From: Zoogloea sp.
Lineage (GTDB): Bacteria > Pseudomonadota > Gammaproteobacteria > Burkholderiales > Rhodocyclaceae
DNA length: 43,120 nucleotides
Direction of reading: 5' to 3'
Assembly (NCBI RefSeq): GCF_028689785.1
Contig: NZ_JAQVCN010000042.1
Location: 1 to 43,120 of the forward strand
Made by a program: the position numbers and the translations under genes. Positions 1 to 7,650 of the stretch are shown here, piece after piece (positions within the stretch are counted from its first letter, which is position 1; each line of letters starts with the position of its first letter). The notes beneath the pieces were generated by a model. The model did no database searches. It was not told the origin of the DNA and saw only the letters and a program-made list of their open reading frames with translations.

Positions 1-117
1 CTGCTCATCGTCTTTGGCGGCTTGATCTTCTTCTTCCTGATCGTCGAGCCCCACGGCCTGGCGCGCCTGTGGCAGATCGCCAAAGAGAAGCTGCGCCTGT
101 GGCCCTTCCCCCATTGA
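1..117 (+). CDS. livM: Branched-chain amino acid-type ABC transporter permease LivM, C-terminal end only
   Basis: Only the last 38 codons are in the window, ending at the TGA at 115-117. The visible peptide has a hydrophobic stretch (LLIVFGGLIFFFLIV) followed by EPHGLARLW and a basic tail. EP-x-GL after the last membrane helix is typical of the C-terminus of LivM-type inner-membrane permeases. The next genes on the strand, a periplasmic binding protein and a LivF-type ATPase, support the same transporter. The substrate cannot be read from this fragment. The identification rests on this motif and on context, so it is good but not certain. Confidence 0.75.
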   Translation: MLIVFGGLIFFFLIVEPHGLARLWQIAKEKLRLWPFPH

Positions 118-124
118 CCTTCAT

Positions 125-232
125 GAATAAAGCTACTGCGCGTCCCGATCCTGCAATTCCGGTGCTCGCTGTACTTCAGTACAGCTCCGCTCCTCGTTTC
201 AGCCTCGGGCCTGCTCGCCACGCTTTCTTCAC
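125..232. repeat. REP-like hairpin repeat, copy A
   Basis: This element of about 108 bp fills most of the gap between the permease and binding-protein genes. At its centre is a perfect 8-bp inverted repeat (GCTGTACT at 168-175, AGTACAGC at 178-185). Looser outer arms pair around it (left arm from AATAAAGC near 126, right arm ending GCTTTCTTC near 231). It aligns over almost its whole length with the element at 1615-1740, including CTACTGCGC, TCCGGT, GTACAGCTCCG and CTCGGG. Seen directly: two similar long hairpins. Inferred: a dispersed repeat of the REP type that may act on mRNA processing or partial termination between cistrons. Confidence 0.75.
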
Positions 233-288
233 GGAGGTCCGGTCTAGAGTTGTTGCTGCATCCACACCATAAAAGAGGAGACAAACAC

Positions 289-1614
289 ATGAAACTGAAG
301 AAAACCGTTCTGCTCGGCGCCGTCATCGCCGGACTGCTGGGTTCTTCCATGGCCAGCGCCAACGAGGAGCAGTTCATCGGCCTGCCCAGCTATCGCGTCG
401 GCCCCTATGCGGCGGGTGGTTCGGGCTTGTTTGGTGGCTGGATCGATTACATGCAGCTCGTCAATGAGCGCGATGGCGGCGTCAATGGCGTCAAACTGAT
501 CTGGGAAGAGTGCGAGACCGAATACAACAATGCCCGGGGCGTCGAGTGTTACGAGCGCCTGAAGAAGAAGGGCAGTACCGGCAACTCCGTGTTCCAGCCC
601 GTCTCCACCGGTATCACCTACTCGGTTCTGGACAAGGTCGCTCAGGACAAGATCCCCATGGTCACCATCGGCTACGGTCGCACCGATGCGGCGGACGGCC
701 GGGTCTTCCCGTGGGTCTTCCCGATGATCACCACCTACTGGTCCCAGGCTTCCGCCATCGTGAACTTCATGGGCCAGAAGGAAGGCGGCATGGACAAGCT
801 GAAGGGCAAGAAGATTGGCCTGCTCTACCATGATTCCGCTTACGGCAAAGAGTCCCACGCCATCATGGACAAGCTGGCGGCCAAGCATGGCTTTGAAGTG
901 ATCAAGATCGCCGTGGCCCACCCGGGCAACGAGCAGCAGTCCCAGTGGCTGCAGATCCGCCAGGCCAAGCCTGACTACGTGGTGCTGTGGGGCTGGGGTG
1001 TGATGAACCCCACCGCCATCAAGGCCGCCGCCAAGACGGGCTTCCCCCGCGAGAAGCTGATCGGTGTGTGGTGGTCCGGCGCCGAGGAAGACACCATCCC
1101 CGCGGGCCCCGCTGCCAAGGGCTTCATTGCCGCCGGCTTCAATGTGGCGGGCGCCAACTACCCGGTCGTGGCCGACATCAAGAAGCATGTGTACGGCAAG
1201 AACAAGGGCAACATGGAAGACAAGACCCGTGTCGGCTCGGTGTATTACAACCGCGGCGTGGTGCACGGCATCATCACCGTCGAGGCGATCCGCAAGGCCC
1301 AGGAGAAGTACGGCAAGGGCAAGGCCCTGACCGGCGAGCAGGTGCGCTGGGGCTTCGAGAACCTCAACCTGGATGACGCCCGGCTGAAGGCCCTGGGTGC
1401 CACCGGCTTCATGCCGCCGCTGAAGATCACCTGTGCCGACCACGAAGGTCCGGGCAAGGTGAAGTTTCAGCAGTGGGACGGTAGCCAGTGGAAGGTCATC
1501 ACCGACTGGGTTGACTCGGATCGCCCGCTGGTGCGCGGCATGATCGAAGAGTCCGCCGCCACCTATGCCAAGGAAAAGGGCATCAAGCCCCGCGACTGCT
1601 CCAAAGAAAGCTGA
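289..1614 (+). CDS. ABC transporter periplasmic substrate-binding protein (Peripla_BP_6, LivK-like)
   Basis: This 441-residue secreted binding protein would deliver a ligand to the LivHM-type permease encoded just upstream. The start at 289 is preceded by AAAGAGGAG and gives a clear signal peptide (MKLKKTVLLGAVIAGLLGSS, cleavage after ASA near residue 24). An in-frame start at 250 would put 13 polar residues before the signal and is less likely. The body fits the type I periplasmic fold seen in LivK relatives, for example the GxxxYA-type region near residue 190 (KIGLLYHDSAYGKES). It is longer than classical LivK (about 370 residues), as in binding proteins linked to aromatic acid catabolism. 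The following LivF and CoA-ligase genes suggest an aromatic or carboxylic acid ligand, but this is inference. Confidence 0.88.
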   Translation: MKLKKTVLLGAVIAGLLGSSMASANEEQFIGLPSYRVGPYAAGGSGLFGGWIDYMQLVNERDGGVNGVKLIWEECETEYNNARGVECYERLKKKGSTGNSVFQPVSTGITYSVLDKVAQDKIPMVTIGYGRTDAADGRVFPWVFPMITTYWSQASAIVNFMGQKEGGMDKLKGKKIGLLYHDSAYGKESHAIMDKLAAKHGFEVIKIAVAHPGNEQQSQWLQIRQAKPDYVVLWGWGVMNPTAIKAAAKTGFPREKLIGVWWSGAEEDTIPAGPAAKGFIAAGFNVAGANYPVVADIKKHVYGKNKGNMEDKTRVGSVYYNRGVVHGIITVEAIRKAQEKYGKGKALTGEQVRWGFENLNLDDARLKALGATGFMPPLKITCADHEGPGKVKFQQWDGSQWKVITDWVDSDRPLVRGMIEESAATYAKEKGIKPRDCSKES

Positions 1615-1740
1615 CCTGGGGCGGCGATAAACCTACTGCGCCCCCGATCTCGCAAGTCCGGTACTTGCTGTACTCCACAGTACAGCTCCGTTCCTCCTTG
1701 CGACCTCGGGGTGCTCGCTACGGTTTATCGCCACCTCAGG
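1615..1740. repeat. REP-like hairpin repeat, copy B
   Basis: This begins directly after the binding-protein stop codon. It is a long imperfect palindrome: outer arms at 1615-1633 (ending GGCGATAAACC) and 1722-1740 (starting GGTTTATCGCC), middle arms (CCCCGATCTCGCAAG against CTTGCGACCTCGGGG), and a perfect inner 8-bp stem at 1667-1674 and 1679-1686 with a 4-nt loop. It is the better-paired relative of the element at 125-232. There is no T-run, so it is not a standard terminator. A transcript through it would fold into one long hairpin between the binding-protein and ATPase cistrons. Confidence 0.8.
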
Positions 1741-1819
1741 CTGCGGCAGATGGGTTTTTCGCGATAGAACAAGATCGAGGGTGATGTGAGTCACCCGTAA
1801 AAAGGGGATGGCCGCTGCC

Positions 1820-2620
1820 ATGTCTTACCTCAGCATCAACAACATCGAGGTCATCTACGACCACGTGATCCTTGTGCTCAAGGGTGTCTCCCTGCAGGTG
1901 CCCCAGGGCAAGATCGTGGCGCTGCTGGGTGCCAACGGTGCCGGCAAGAGCACCACGCTCAAGTCGATCTCCAACCTGCTGCGCGCCGAGCGCGGTGACG
2001 TGACCAAGGGTAGCGTCGAGTTCAAGGGTGAGCGCATCGACCAGAAGACACCAGCCGAGCTGGTGAAGAAGGGTGTGATCCAGGTGATGGAAGGCCGGCA
2101 CTGCTTCGGCCACCTGTCCATCGAGGAGAACCTGCTTACCGGTGCATACACCCGAAGCCAGTCCCGCGCCGAGCTCAAGGACAGCTTGGACAAGGTGTAC
2201 AACTATTTTCCCCGTCTCAAGACGCGGCGGACGTCCCAGGCCGGCTACACCTCCGGCGGCGAGCAGCAGATGTGCGCCATCGGCCGCGCCCTGATGGCCA
2301 AGCCCGAGATGATCCTGCTTGACGAGCCCTCCATGGGCCTCGCGCCGCAGATCGTCGAGGAGATCTTCGAGATCGTGAAGGACCTCAACAGCAAGGAGAA
2401 CGTGAGCTTCCTGCTGGCCGAGCAGAACACCATGGTGGCCCTGCGCTATGCGGATTTTGGCTACATCCTGGAGAACGGGAGAGTGGTGATGGAGGGGGAG
2501 GCCGCCGATCTGCGGACGAATGAGGATGTGAAGGAGTTCTACCTGGGACTGTCGTCGGAAGGGCGGAAGAGTTTCCGGGAAGTGAAGCACTACCGGCGGC
2601 GGAAGCGCTGGTTGTCGTAA
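1820..2620 (+). CDS. livF: ABC transporter ATP-binding protein LivF
   Basis: This cytoplasmic ATPase energises the Liv-type importer. The Walker A motif GANGAGKST lies near residue 39, the signature TSGGEQQM near 150 and Walker B MILLDEPS near 170, with a downstream switch His replaced by the usual LivF sequence AEQNT. Two starts are possible. ATG 1808 directly abuts AAAAGGGG, too close for a normal Shine-Dalgarno. ATG 1820 (MSYLSINNIEV) has 12 nt of spacing and matches the usual family N-terminus, so it is preferred. At 266 residues it is about 30 longer than typical LivF because of a basic C-terminal tail (SFREVKHYRRRKRWLS), a feature I associate with LivF copies next to CoA-ligase genes. 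It lies 205 nt after the binding-protein gene, across repeat copy B. Confidence 0.92.
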   Translation: MSYLSINNIEVIYDHVILVLKGVSLQVPQGKIVALLGANGAGKSTTLKSISNLLRAERGDVTKGSVEFKGERIDQKTPAELVKKGVIQVMEGRHCFGHLSIEENLLTGAYTRSQSRAELKDSLDKVYNYFPRLKTRRTSQAGYTSGGEQQMCAIGRALMAKPEMILLDEPSMGLAPQIVEEIFEIVKDLNSKENVSFLLAEQNTMVALRYADFGYILENGRVVMEGEAADLRTNEDVKEFYLGLSSEGRKSFREVKHYRRRKRWLS

Positions 2621-2927
2621 GGGTGCCCTTGTGCTGCGCGGAGGCTCAGACGCGCATCGGTTCGGGCCGTGGTTCTACCGCATCACAGTTGTGGAAGGCG
2701 TCTTGGGGTCGAATTCATTCGACCTCCGCCCGCCGGATCACTGGCAAGCCCTTGGGCAAAGTCCGCGGCCGGATAAGTTTGACCCCCCGGGAGAGTCAGG
2801 CCATCCCGAAAGGCGCGATCCCGCCAGCCTGAGGTGGAACAAGGGCGCGCCGTCCAGGTAAAGCTGAAAAACAAGGCCGGATCCGCTTCGGCCCCCAGAA
2901 GAACAACTTTCCGCTCGCGGAGAAACC
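2621..2927. other. 307-bp intergenic region, no gene seen
   Basis: No convincing reading frame lies between livF and the CoA ligase gene. The one clear element is an 18-bp palindrome at 2707-2724 (GGTCGAAT-TC-ATTCGACC), followed about 60 bp later by a loosely related ATAAGTTTGACCCC. This pairing resembles decayed repeat or mobile-element ends, but no transposase remnant is visible. A purine-rich GCGGAGA at 2917-2923 is the ribosome binding site of the next gene. Whether a promoter lies here could not be decided. Confidence 0.5.
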
Positions 2928-4163
2928 ATGAACTACTACGACGCCCGTGAAACCCGCGACCCCGCCGAGCGGGAGCGTGACCTGCTGGCCCGTCTGCCAG
3001 CCCAGGTGGCCCATGCCAGGGCGCATGCCCCGGCCTTCTCTGCCTTGCTGAAAGATGTGGATCCGGCCACCATCACCACTCGCGAAGCCCTCGCCACCCT
3101 GCCGGTGACCCGCAAGTCGGATCTTGCGGAGCTGCAGAAGGCGGCCCGGCCCTTTGGTGGCCTGGCGGCGGTGCAGTGGGGAGCGGGCTGCGCCCGGGTG
3201 TTCGCATCGCCCGGCCCGATCTACGAACCGGAGGGCGCGCGCAAGGATTACTGGCGTCTGGCCCGGGCCTTCTATGCGGCGGGCTTTCGCAGCGGCGACC
3301 TGGTGCACAACACCTTCTCGTATCACTTCACCCCGGCGGGTTCGATGATGGAGACTGCCGCCCATGCCCTGGGTTGCACGGTGTTTCCAGCCGGAGTGGG
3401 GCAGACCGAACAGCAGGTGGCGGCCATGCAGGATCTGCGCCCCGACGCCTATGCCGGCACGCCGTCCTTCCTGCGCATCATCCTCGACAAGGCCGACGAG
3501 CTGGGGGTGAAAATCGACAGTCTGAAGAAGGCCTTCGTCTCCGGTGAGGCCTTTCCCCCCAGCCAGCGTGAAGCCCTGGCTGCTCGCGGCATCCAGGCCT
3601 ATCAGGCCTACGCTACTGCCGATTTGGGTCTGATCGCCTTCGAGACCCCGGCCCGCGAGGGGCTGGTGCTGGATGAGGACGTGCTGCTGGAAATCGTCCG
3701 CCCAGGCACCGGCGACCCGGTAGCGCCCGGTGAAGTGGGGGAGGTGGTGGTGACCACCTTCAATCCCGATTACCCCCTGATCCGCTTTGGTACCGGCGAT
3801 CTGTCAGCGGTGCTGCCGGGGGCGTCGCCCTGCGGCCGGACCAATATCCGCATCAAAGGCTGGCTGGGCCGCGCCGACCAGACCACCAAGGTCAAGGGCA
3901 TGTTCGTGCACCCGGGCCAGGTGGCGGCTGTGCTCAAGCGTCACCCGGAGATCGGCCGGGGGCGCCTGGTGGCGGACAACCCGGACCACAGCGACCGCAT
4001 GACTCTGCACTGTGAGCATGCGGGGCCGGAAGAGGGGCTGGCGGAGGCGGTCGCCGTGTCCATCCGCGAGCTGACCAAGCTGCGGGGCGAGGTGCTGTTC
4101 TGTGCTCCGGGCAGCCTGGCCAATGACGGCAAGGTGATCGACGACGTACGCAAGTACGAGTGA
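2928..4163 (+). CDS. Phenylacetate-CoA ligase family protein (AMP-forming, PaaK-like)
   Basis: This 411-residue protein belongs to the PaaK-like branch of the adenylate-forming superfamily, which activates aryl or other carboxylic acids to CoA thioesters through an acyl-AMP. The start ATG has GCGGAGA 4 nt upstream. Late motifs are recognisable: YATADLG (A5-like), RFGTGDLSAV (A7-like), GRADQTTKVKGMFV (A8-like) and a C-terminal GKVIDDVRKYE carrying a candidate catalytic Lys. At the position of the Ser/Thr/Gly-rich phosphate loop of PaaK (SSGTTG) it reads ASPGPIYEPEG, so the nucleotide-binding loop is not canonical. Its position after a Liv-type transporter suggests that it activates the imported acid. 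The exact substrate is unknown and activity is not assured. Confidence 0.82.
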   Translation: MNYYDARETRDPAERERDLLARLPAQVAHARAHAPAFSALLKDVDPATITTREALATLPVTRKSDLAELQKAARPFGGLAAVQWGAGCARVFASPGPIYEPEGARKDYWRLARAFYAAGFRSGDLVHNTFSYHFTPAGSMMETAAHALGCTVFPAGVGQTEQQVAAMQDLRPDAYAGTPSFLRIILDKADELGVKIDSLKKAFVSGEAFPPSQREALAARGIQAYQAYATADLGLIAFETPAREGLVLDEDVLLEIVRPGTGDPVAPGEVGEVVVTTFNPDYPLIRFGTGDLSAVLPGASPCGRTNIRIKGWLGRADQTTKVKGMFVHPGQVAAVLKRHPEIGRGRLVADNPDHSDRMTLHCEHAGPEEGLAEAVAVSIRELTKLRGEVLFCAPGSLANDGKVIDDVRKYE

Positions 4164-4193
4164 AGCGAATCCTTCAGGAGGATGTGTTTTGAC

Positions 4194-4221
4194 AGCGCCG
4201 GCCTCTCCCGGCGCTTTTTTT
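4194..4221 (+). terminator. Rho-independent terminator of the transporter/CoA-ligase operon
   Basis: A perfect 8-bp stem (AGCGCCGG at 4194-4201, CCGGCGCT at 4208-4215) with a 6-nt loop is followed by a run of T to 4221. It lies 31 nt after the CoA-ligase stop codon. Confidence 0.92.
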
Positions 4222-4321
4222 GACCCCCGCGGCAGGATCGCCGGGGCTTGCCGGGTGGGCTTGTGGCTAACCCGCATGGTCGGGGGCGGAGGGCTTCTGG
4301 CACACTCGCTGCCTGTTCCCG

Positions 4322-5242
4322 ATGGGTGTGCCCGCCGTGCAGAGCTTCCTGCTTCTCCTGCCTGATTTTGCCCTGATAGCCCTCGGGGTGGTGTTGCGCC
4401 GTCACGCAAGGTTGGAAGATGGCTTCTGGCAGGGGGTGGAGAAGCTGGTCTACTTCGTGCTGTTTCCTGCCCTGCTGTTCAATGCGCTGGCCCGGGCGCA
4501 GATCCACCTGCACACCTTCGCGCCCCTGTTTGCGGTGGGCCTGCTGACCATGGGCAGTGGCCTGGTGCTGGGTTTGCTGGGGCGGCCCTTGATGGGCCTG
4601 GGGGCGATGGCCTTCGCTTCGCGGCTGCAATGTGCCTATCGCTTCAACACTTACATCGGGATCGCGGTGGCCGGCAAGTTTGGCGGTGCTGCGGGGGTGG
4701 CTGCGATGGGGGCGCTGTGCGGTGCGATGGTGCCCTTTGCCAACATGGCGGCGGTGGGTTTTCTGGCTCACCACGGGCAGGGGCGGCTCTGGCAGGAGCT
4801 GGCCCGGAACCCCCTGATTGTCGCCACGCTGGCGGGCATGGCCTTCAGCTTCTCTGGCCTGCACTTGCCGGAGCCGGTGCTGCCCTTCCTGCAACGTCTG
4901 GCCGATGCGGCGGTGACCCTTGGCCTGCTCGCAGTGGGGGCCGCCTTGCGGGGCGGTCGGAGTGAGGGGGGGCGTCTGGGGGCGGTCTACCTGTGTGTGG
5001 TCAAGCTGCTGGCGCTACCGGCCATTGCCTGGTGGCTGGGCGGTCTGCTGGGCTTGACCGGAACGGCGTTTGCCACGGCGGTGTTGTTTGCAGCGCTGCC
5101 CACAGCGTCATCGGCCTACATTCTGGCCATGCGCATGGGGGGAGACGGGCCAGGGGTGGCCTGGTTGATTTCGGCCACCACGGTGGCGGCGGCGGTAAGC
5201 TTGACCGCCTGGCTGGCCTTGCTGACGGGCTGGGGCGCCTGA
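4322..5242 (+). CDS. AEC-family transporter (auxin efflux carrier-like)
   Basis: This 306-residue integral membrane protein consists almost entirely of hydrophobic segments (about 8 to 10 predicted helices). It begins with FLLLLPDFALIALGVVLRR, typical of the AEC family. These carriers move small organic anions such as malate or malonate, or are of unknown specificity. Conserved small-residue and Asn/Pro-containing stretches are visible (YFVLFPALLFNALAR near residue 45, AALPTASSAYILAMRMG near 260). ATG 4322 is the first in-frame start; GTG at 4328 and 4337 are alternatives, and no strong ribosome binding site separates them. The gene stands alone between the terminator at 4194 and the convergent phaM gene. 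The substrate cannot be assigned. Confidence 0.85.
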   Translation: MGVPAVQSFLLLLPDFALIALGVVLRRHARLEDGFWQGVEKLVYFVLFPALLFNALARAQIHLHTFAPLFAVGLLTMGSGLVLGLLGRPLMGLGAMAFASRLQCAYRFNTYIGIAVAGKFGGAAGVAAMGALCGAMVPFANMAAVGFLAHHGQGRLWQELARNPLIVATLAGMAFSFSGLHLPEPVLPFLQRLADAAVTLGLLAVGAALRGGRSEGGRLGAVYLCVVKLLALPAIAWWLGGLLGLTGTAFATAVLFAALPTASSAYILAMRMGGDGPGVAWLISATTVAAAVSLTAWLALLTGWGA

Positions 5243-5268
5243 ACCTGGCGCCCAGCTCCGGGGGCGGA

Positions 5269-5691
5269 TTACTTGGCTTCCTTCGGCTTGCCCTTGGCCG
5301 GTGCTGCCGGGGTCGGGGCTGCTGCTGCGGCCGCAGCAGCGCTCTGTTCGGCGGCATTCTGCATCAGGTTCCACGGCCACATGCCGCTGGCAAAGGGGTT
5401 GGGTTGGGCGCTGTCGTCGCCGTCTTTGCGGCCCCCTTCGGCGGCCACCTTGCTCATGGCCTGCATGGCGGCGATGGTGGCACGCTGCATTTCAAGGCCT
5501 TGGGTGGCCATCTGCAGGGAGCTGAGGTTCATCTTGAGCCAGTTCTCGACGGCTTTCATGTCGGAGATGCGTTTGTCGAGTTCATCCACGTCGAGGGTCG
5601 GCGTGACCATGCCGGGCAGGCTGAAACCCATCTTGCTCCACATGCTGCGCATGAACTCCATCGGATCCTGTGCGTTGTTTTCGGTGCTCAT
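5269..5691 (-). CDS. phaM: PhaM family polyhydroxyalkanoate granule regulatory protein
   Basis: This 140-residue protein has the N-terminal signature of PhaM (DPMEFMRSMWSKMGFSLPGMV, then TLDVDELDKRISDMKAVE), a helical middle (NWLKMNLSSLQMATQGLEMQRATIA) and an Ala/Pro/Lys-rich tail (AAAAAAAAPTPAAPAKGKPKEAK). In the known family, PhaM binds PHB synthase PhaC through the N-terminal part and DNA through the basic tail, activating synthase and tethering granules to the nucleoid. The start is well supported by AAAGGGGAGAG upstream. The gene lies 66 nt after the hybrid kinase gene on the same strand and converges on the AEC gene 26 nt away. Its presence implies the organism makes PHB. Confidence 0.87.
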   Translation of the reverse strand: MSTENNAQDPMEFMRSMWSKMGFSLPGMVTPTLDVDELDKRISDMKAVENWLKMNLSSLQMATQGLEMQRATIAAMQAMSKVAAEGGRKDGDDSAQPNPFASGMWPWNLMQNAAEQSAAAAAAAAPTPAAPAKGKPKEAK

Positions 5692-5757
5692 CGCTCTCCC
5701 CTTTGTTTCAACTGGTTATTGACGCTTCGATAGTACCCGATGCACTTCCCGCCTGCA

Positions 5758-7650
5758 TCAGGCTTGGGTTTTGCGTTGCAGCAGCGCGCGTAGCCGGGCG
5801 GGCCGGACGGGCTTGTGGAGCAGGGGAATGCCGGCGCGCTGGGCATCGCCCGTGGTGGTGGCCGAGGTGTCGCCACTCAGGATGATGGCCGGCACCTGTC
5901 TGCCGAAATGCTGGCGCAGGCCCCGGATGACGGCGAGCCCGTCCACGGTGCTGCCGACCCGGTAGTCGCAGACGATCATGTCGGGTGGGGTGTGCCCGGC
6001 GAGGGTGGAAAAGAGCGTGTCCGGAGTGTCGGTGGCGGTCACGGTGCAGCCCCAGGATTCCAGCAGGCCGGTGGTGCTGGCCAGCGCCAGTTCGTCGTCA
6101 TCGACCAGCAGCACATGCAGCCCGTGCAGGGAGTGGGGTGGTGGTGGCGGAGCGCCCTCGGGGATCACGCTGGCCGTGGCGAGGGGCAGTTCGAGGGCGA
6201 AAAGGGCGCCGTGGCCGGGGGTGGAGCGTAGCGCCAGGCGGTGGGACAGCAGGTCGGTGAGGCGGCGCACGATGGCCAGGCCGAGGCCGAGGCCCTTGGC
6301 CCGGTTGCGCTCCGGGTTGTCGAGCTGGACGAACTCCTGAAATATCGCCTCTTGGGCGTCAGGAGAGATGCCCGGGCCGTTGTCCCGGACTTCAATGCGT
6401 ACCTTTTGGCCGCGTTTGCGACAGGCCAGCATCACCGTTCCGCGAGGGGCGTAGCGCAGGGCATTGCTGATGAGGTTGTGGAGGATACGCTCAAGGAGCA
6501 GGGGGTCGCTCTCCACCCACAGGCTGGTGGGGCGCAGGCGCAGGCGCTGGCCGTGGAGCTCGGCTTCCCGGCGGTAGTCCACGTCGATGCGTTCGAACAG
6601 GGGCTGTAGCGGGAAGGGCTTGATCTGGCGGTCGAGCACGCCAGCGTCGAGGCGCGAGATGTCGAGCAGGCTGTCGAGGAGGTTCTCCATGGTCTCGGCC
6701 GATACGGCGATGCGTTCGACCAGCCTGCGGGTGTCGGGGGCGTGCTGCTTTTGACCCAACTCGGCGACGAACAGGCCGAGGGCATGCATGGGCTGGCGCA
6801 GATCGTGGCTGGCGGCGGCGAGGAAGCGTGTCTTGGCCTGGTTGCCGCGCTCGGCTTCTTCCTTTTTCTGCATCAGTTCCCGGGTTGCGGCGGCGATCTG
6901 CCGCTCCAGGTCTTCCCGGGAGGCGCTGAGCTTGTCGGCCATGTCGTTGACCCCCTCTGCGAGGGTGCGCAGGCTCTTGCCTCCTTCGACGGGCACCCGG
7001 CTACTCAGGTTGCCCTGGCCGAAGCTGGCCACCGTTGAGGCGATGCGCAGGATGGGGCCCGAAATGCCGCGGCTCATGCGCAGGGCGAGGGCCACGCTGG
7101 CAAACAATACCGCAGCCACCATCAGGATGGCGTTCCGCAGCAGGCGGGACTCTTCGGCACGCAGGGAGTCGCGGCTCATCTCGACGAGCACTTCGCCGTG
7201 GCGGACCTGAGCCTGTGCCGCACCGCTGCTGCCGGTCTCGAGGAAGGTGTCGTCAAGGGCAATGCCGGGCCCGGTGACCTGTTCGCGGAACAGCAGGGGG
7301 CGGCTGTGCTCCCGGGCACTCAGGCCTGCGCTGGTGGGGGTGCCGCGGGTGCTGTCGGCGAGCACTTCCTGAAGGGGGCTGAACACCGCCACGCGGACCA
7401 CGTCCCGCTCCTGGAGGATGGAGTTTGCCTGTTTGCGCAGGCTCTCCAGGTTGCCGGAAAAAACCCCGTACTCGCTGGCGGCGGCCAACTGGCGGGCCAG
7501 GGCTTTGCCGCGCTGGGAATGGGCGTCTTCGAGATCGGAGAGCCGGGACGAAGTGAAGTAGGCGATCAGCACCAGTGCCATCACCGTGGTGGGCAAGGCT
7601 GCGATCAGGACGGCGCGGGGGCGGATATCCCAGTCGTTGGGGGTGATCAT
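5758..7650 (-). CDS. Hybrid sensor histidine kinase/receiver with periplasmic sensor and HAMP
   Basis: Domains in order (630 residues): membrane helix 12-32; a periplasmic segment 33-171 that looks like a CHASE8-type sensor; membrane helix 172-191; HAMP about 192-245; a coiled-coil linker; HisKA with the phospho-acceptor His near 282 (ASHDLRQPMHA); HATPase with N box NLISNALRYA, G1 DNGPGI and G2 GLGLGLAIV; receiver from about 511 with phospho-Asp near 562 (MIVCDYRVG) and Lys near 613. SHDLRQP is the HisKA variant common in kinases paired with NarL-type regulators. The start ATG overlaps the stop of the upstream binding-protein gene by 4 nt (ATGA), so the two are translationally coupled. The probable partner is the NarL-type regulator at 10770. 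The ligand is unknown. Confidence 0.92.
   Translation of the reverse strand: MITPNDWDIRPRAVLIAALPTTVMALVLIAYFTSSRLSDLEDAHSQRGKALARQLAAASEYGVFSGNLESLRKQANSILQERDVVRVAVFSPLQEVLADSTRGTPTSAGLSAREHSRPLLFREQVTGPGIALDDTFLETGSSGAAQAQVRHGEVLVEMSRDSLRAEESRLLRNAILMVAAVLFASVALALRMSRGISGPILRIASTVASFGQGNLSSRVPVEGGKSLRTLAEGVNDMADKLSASREDLERQIAAATRELMQKKEEAERGNQAKTRFLAAASHDLRQPMHALGLFVAELGQKQHAPDTRRLVERIAVSAETMENLLDSLLDISRLDAGVLDRQIKPFPLQPLFERIDVDYRREAELHGQRLRLRPTSLWVESDPLLLERILHNLISNALRYAPRGTVMLACRKRGQKVRIEVRDNGPGISPDAQEAIFQEFVQLDNPERNRAKGLGLGLAIVRRLTDLLSHRLALRSTPGHGALFALELPLATASVIPEGAPPPPPHSLHGLHVLLVDDDELALASTTGLLESWGCTVTATDTPDTLFSTLAGHTPPDMIVCDYRVGSTVDGLAVIRGLRQHFGRQVPAIILSGDTSATTTGDAQRAGIPLLHKPVRPARLRALLQRKTQA

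Noticed and set aside
4182-4223. 13-codon reading frame with CAGGAGG upstream, running through the terminator
   Set aside because: Its body is the terminator stem and T-run; the Shine-Dalgarno match is likely coincidental.
4298-4313. Sigma-54-like promoter (TGGCACACTCGCTGCC with GG/GC at correct spacing) before the AEC transporter gene
   Set aside because: The start site would fall at about 4324, after the ATG at 4322, and no enhancer-binding protein gene is nearby. Probably chance.
4164-4321. CRISPR, tRNA, rRNA or insertion sequence in intergenic gaps of the window
   Set aside because: All gaps were read; none shows direct-repeat/spacer arrays, cloverleaf sequence, transposase remnants or target-site duplications.
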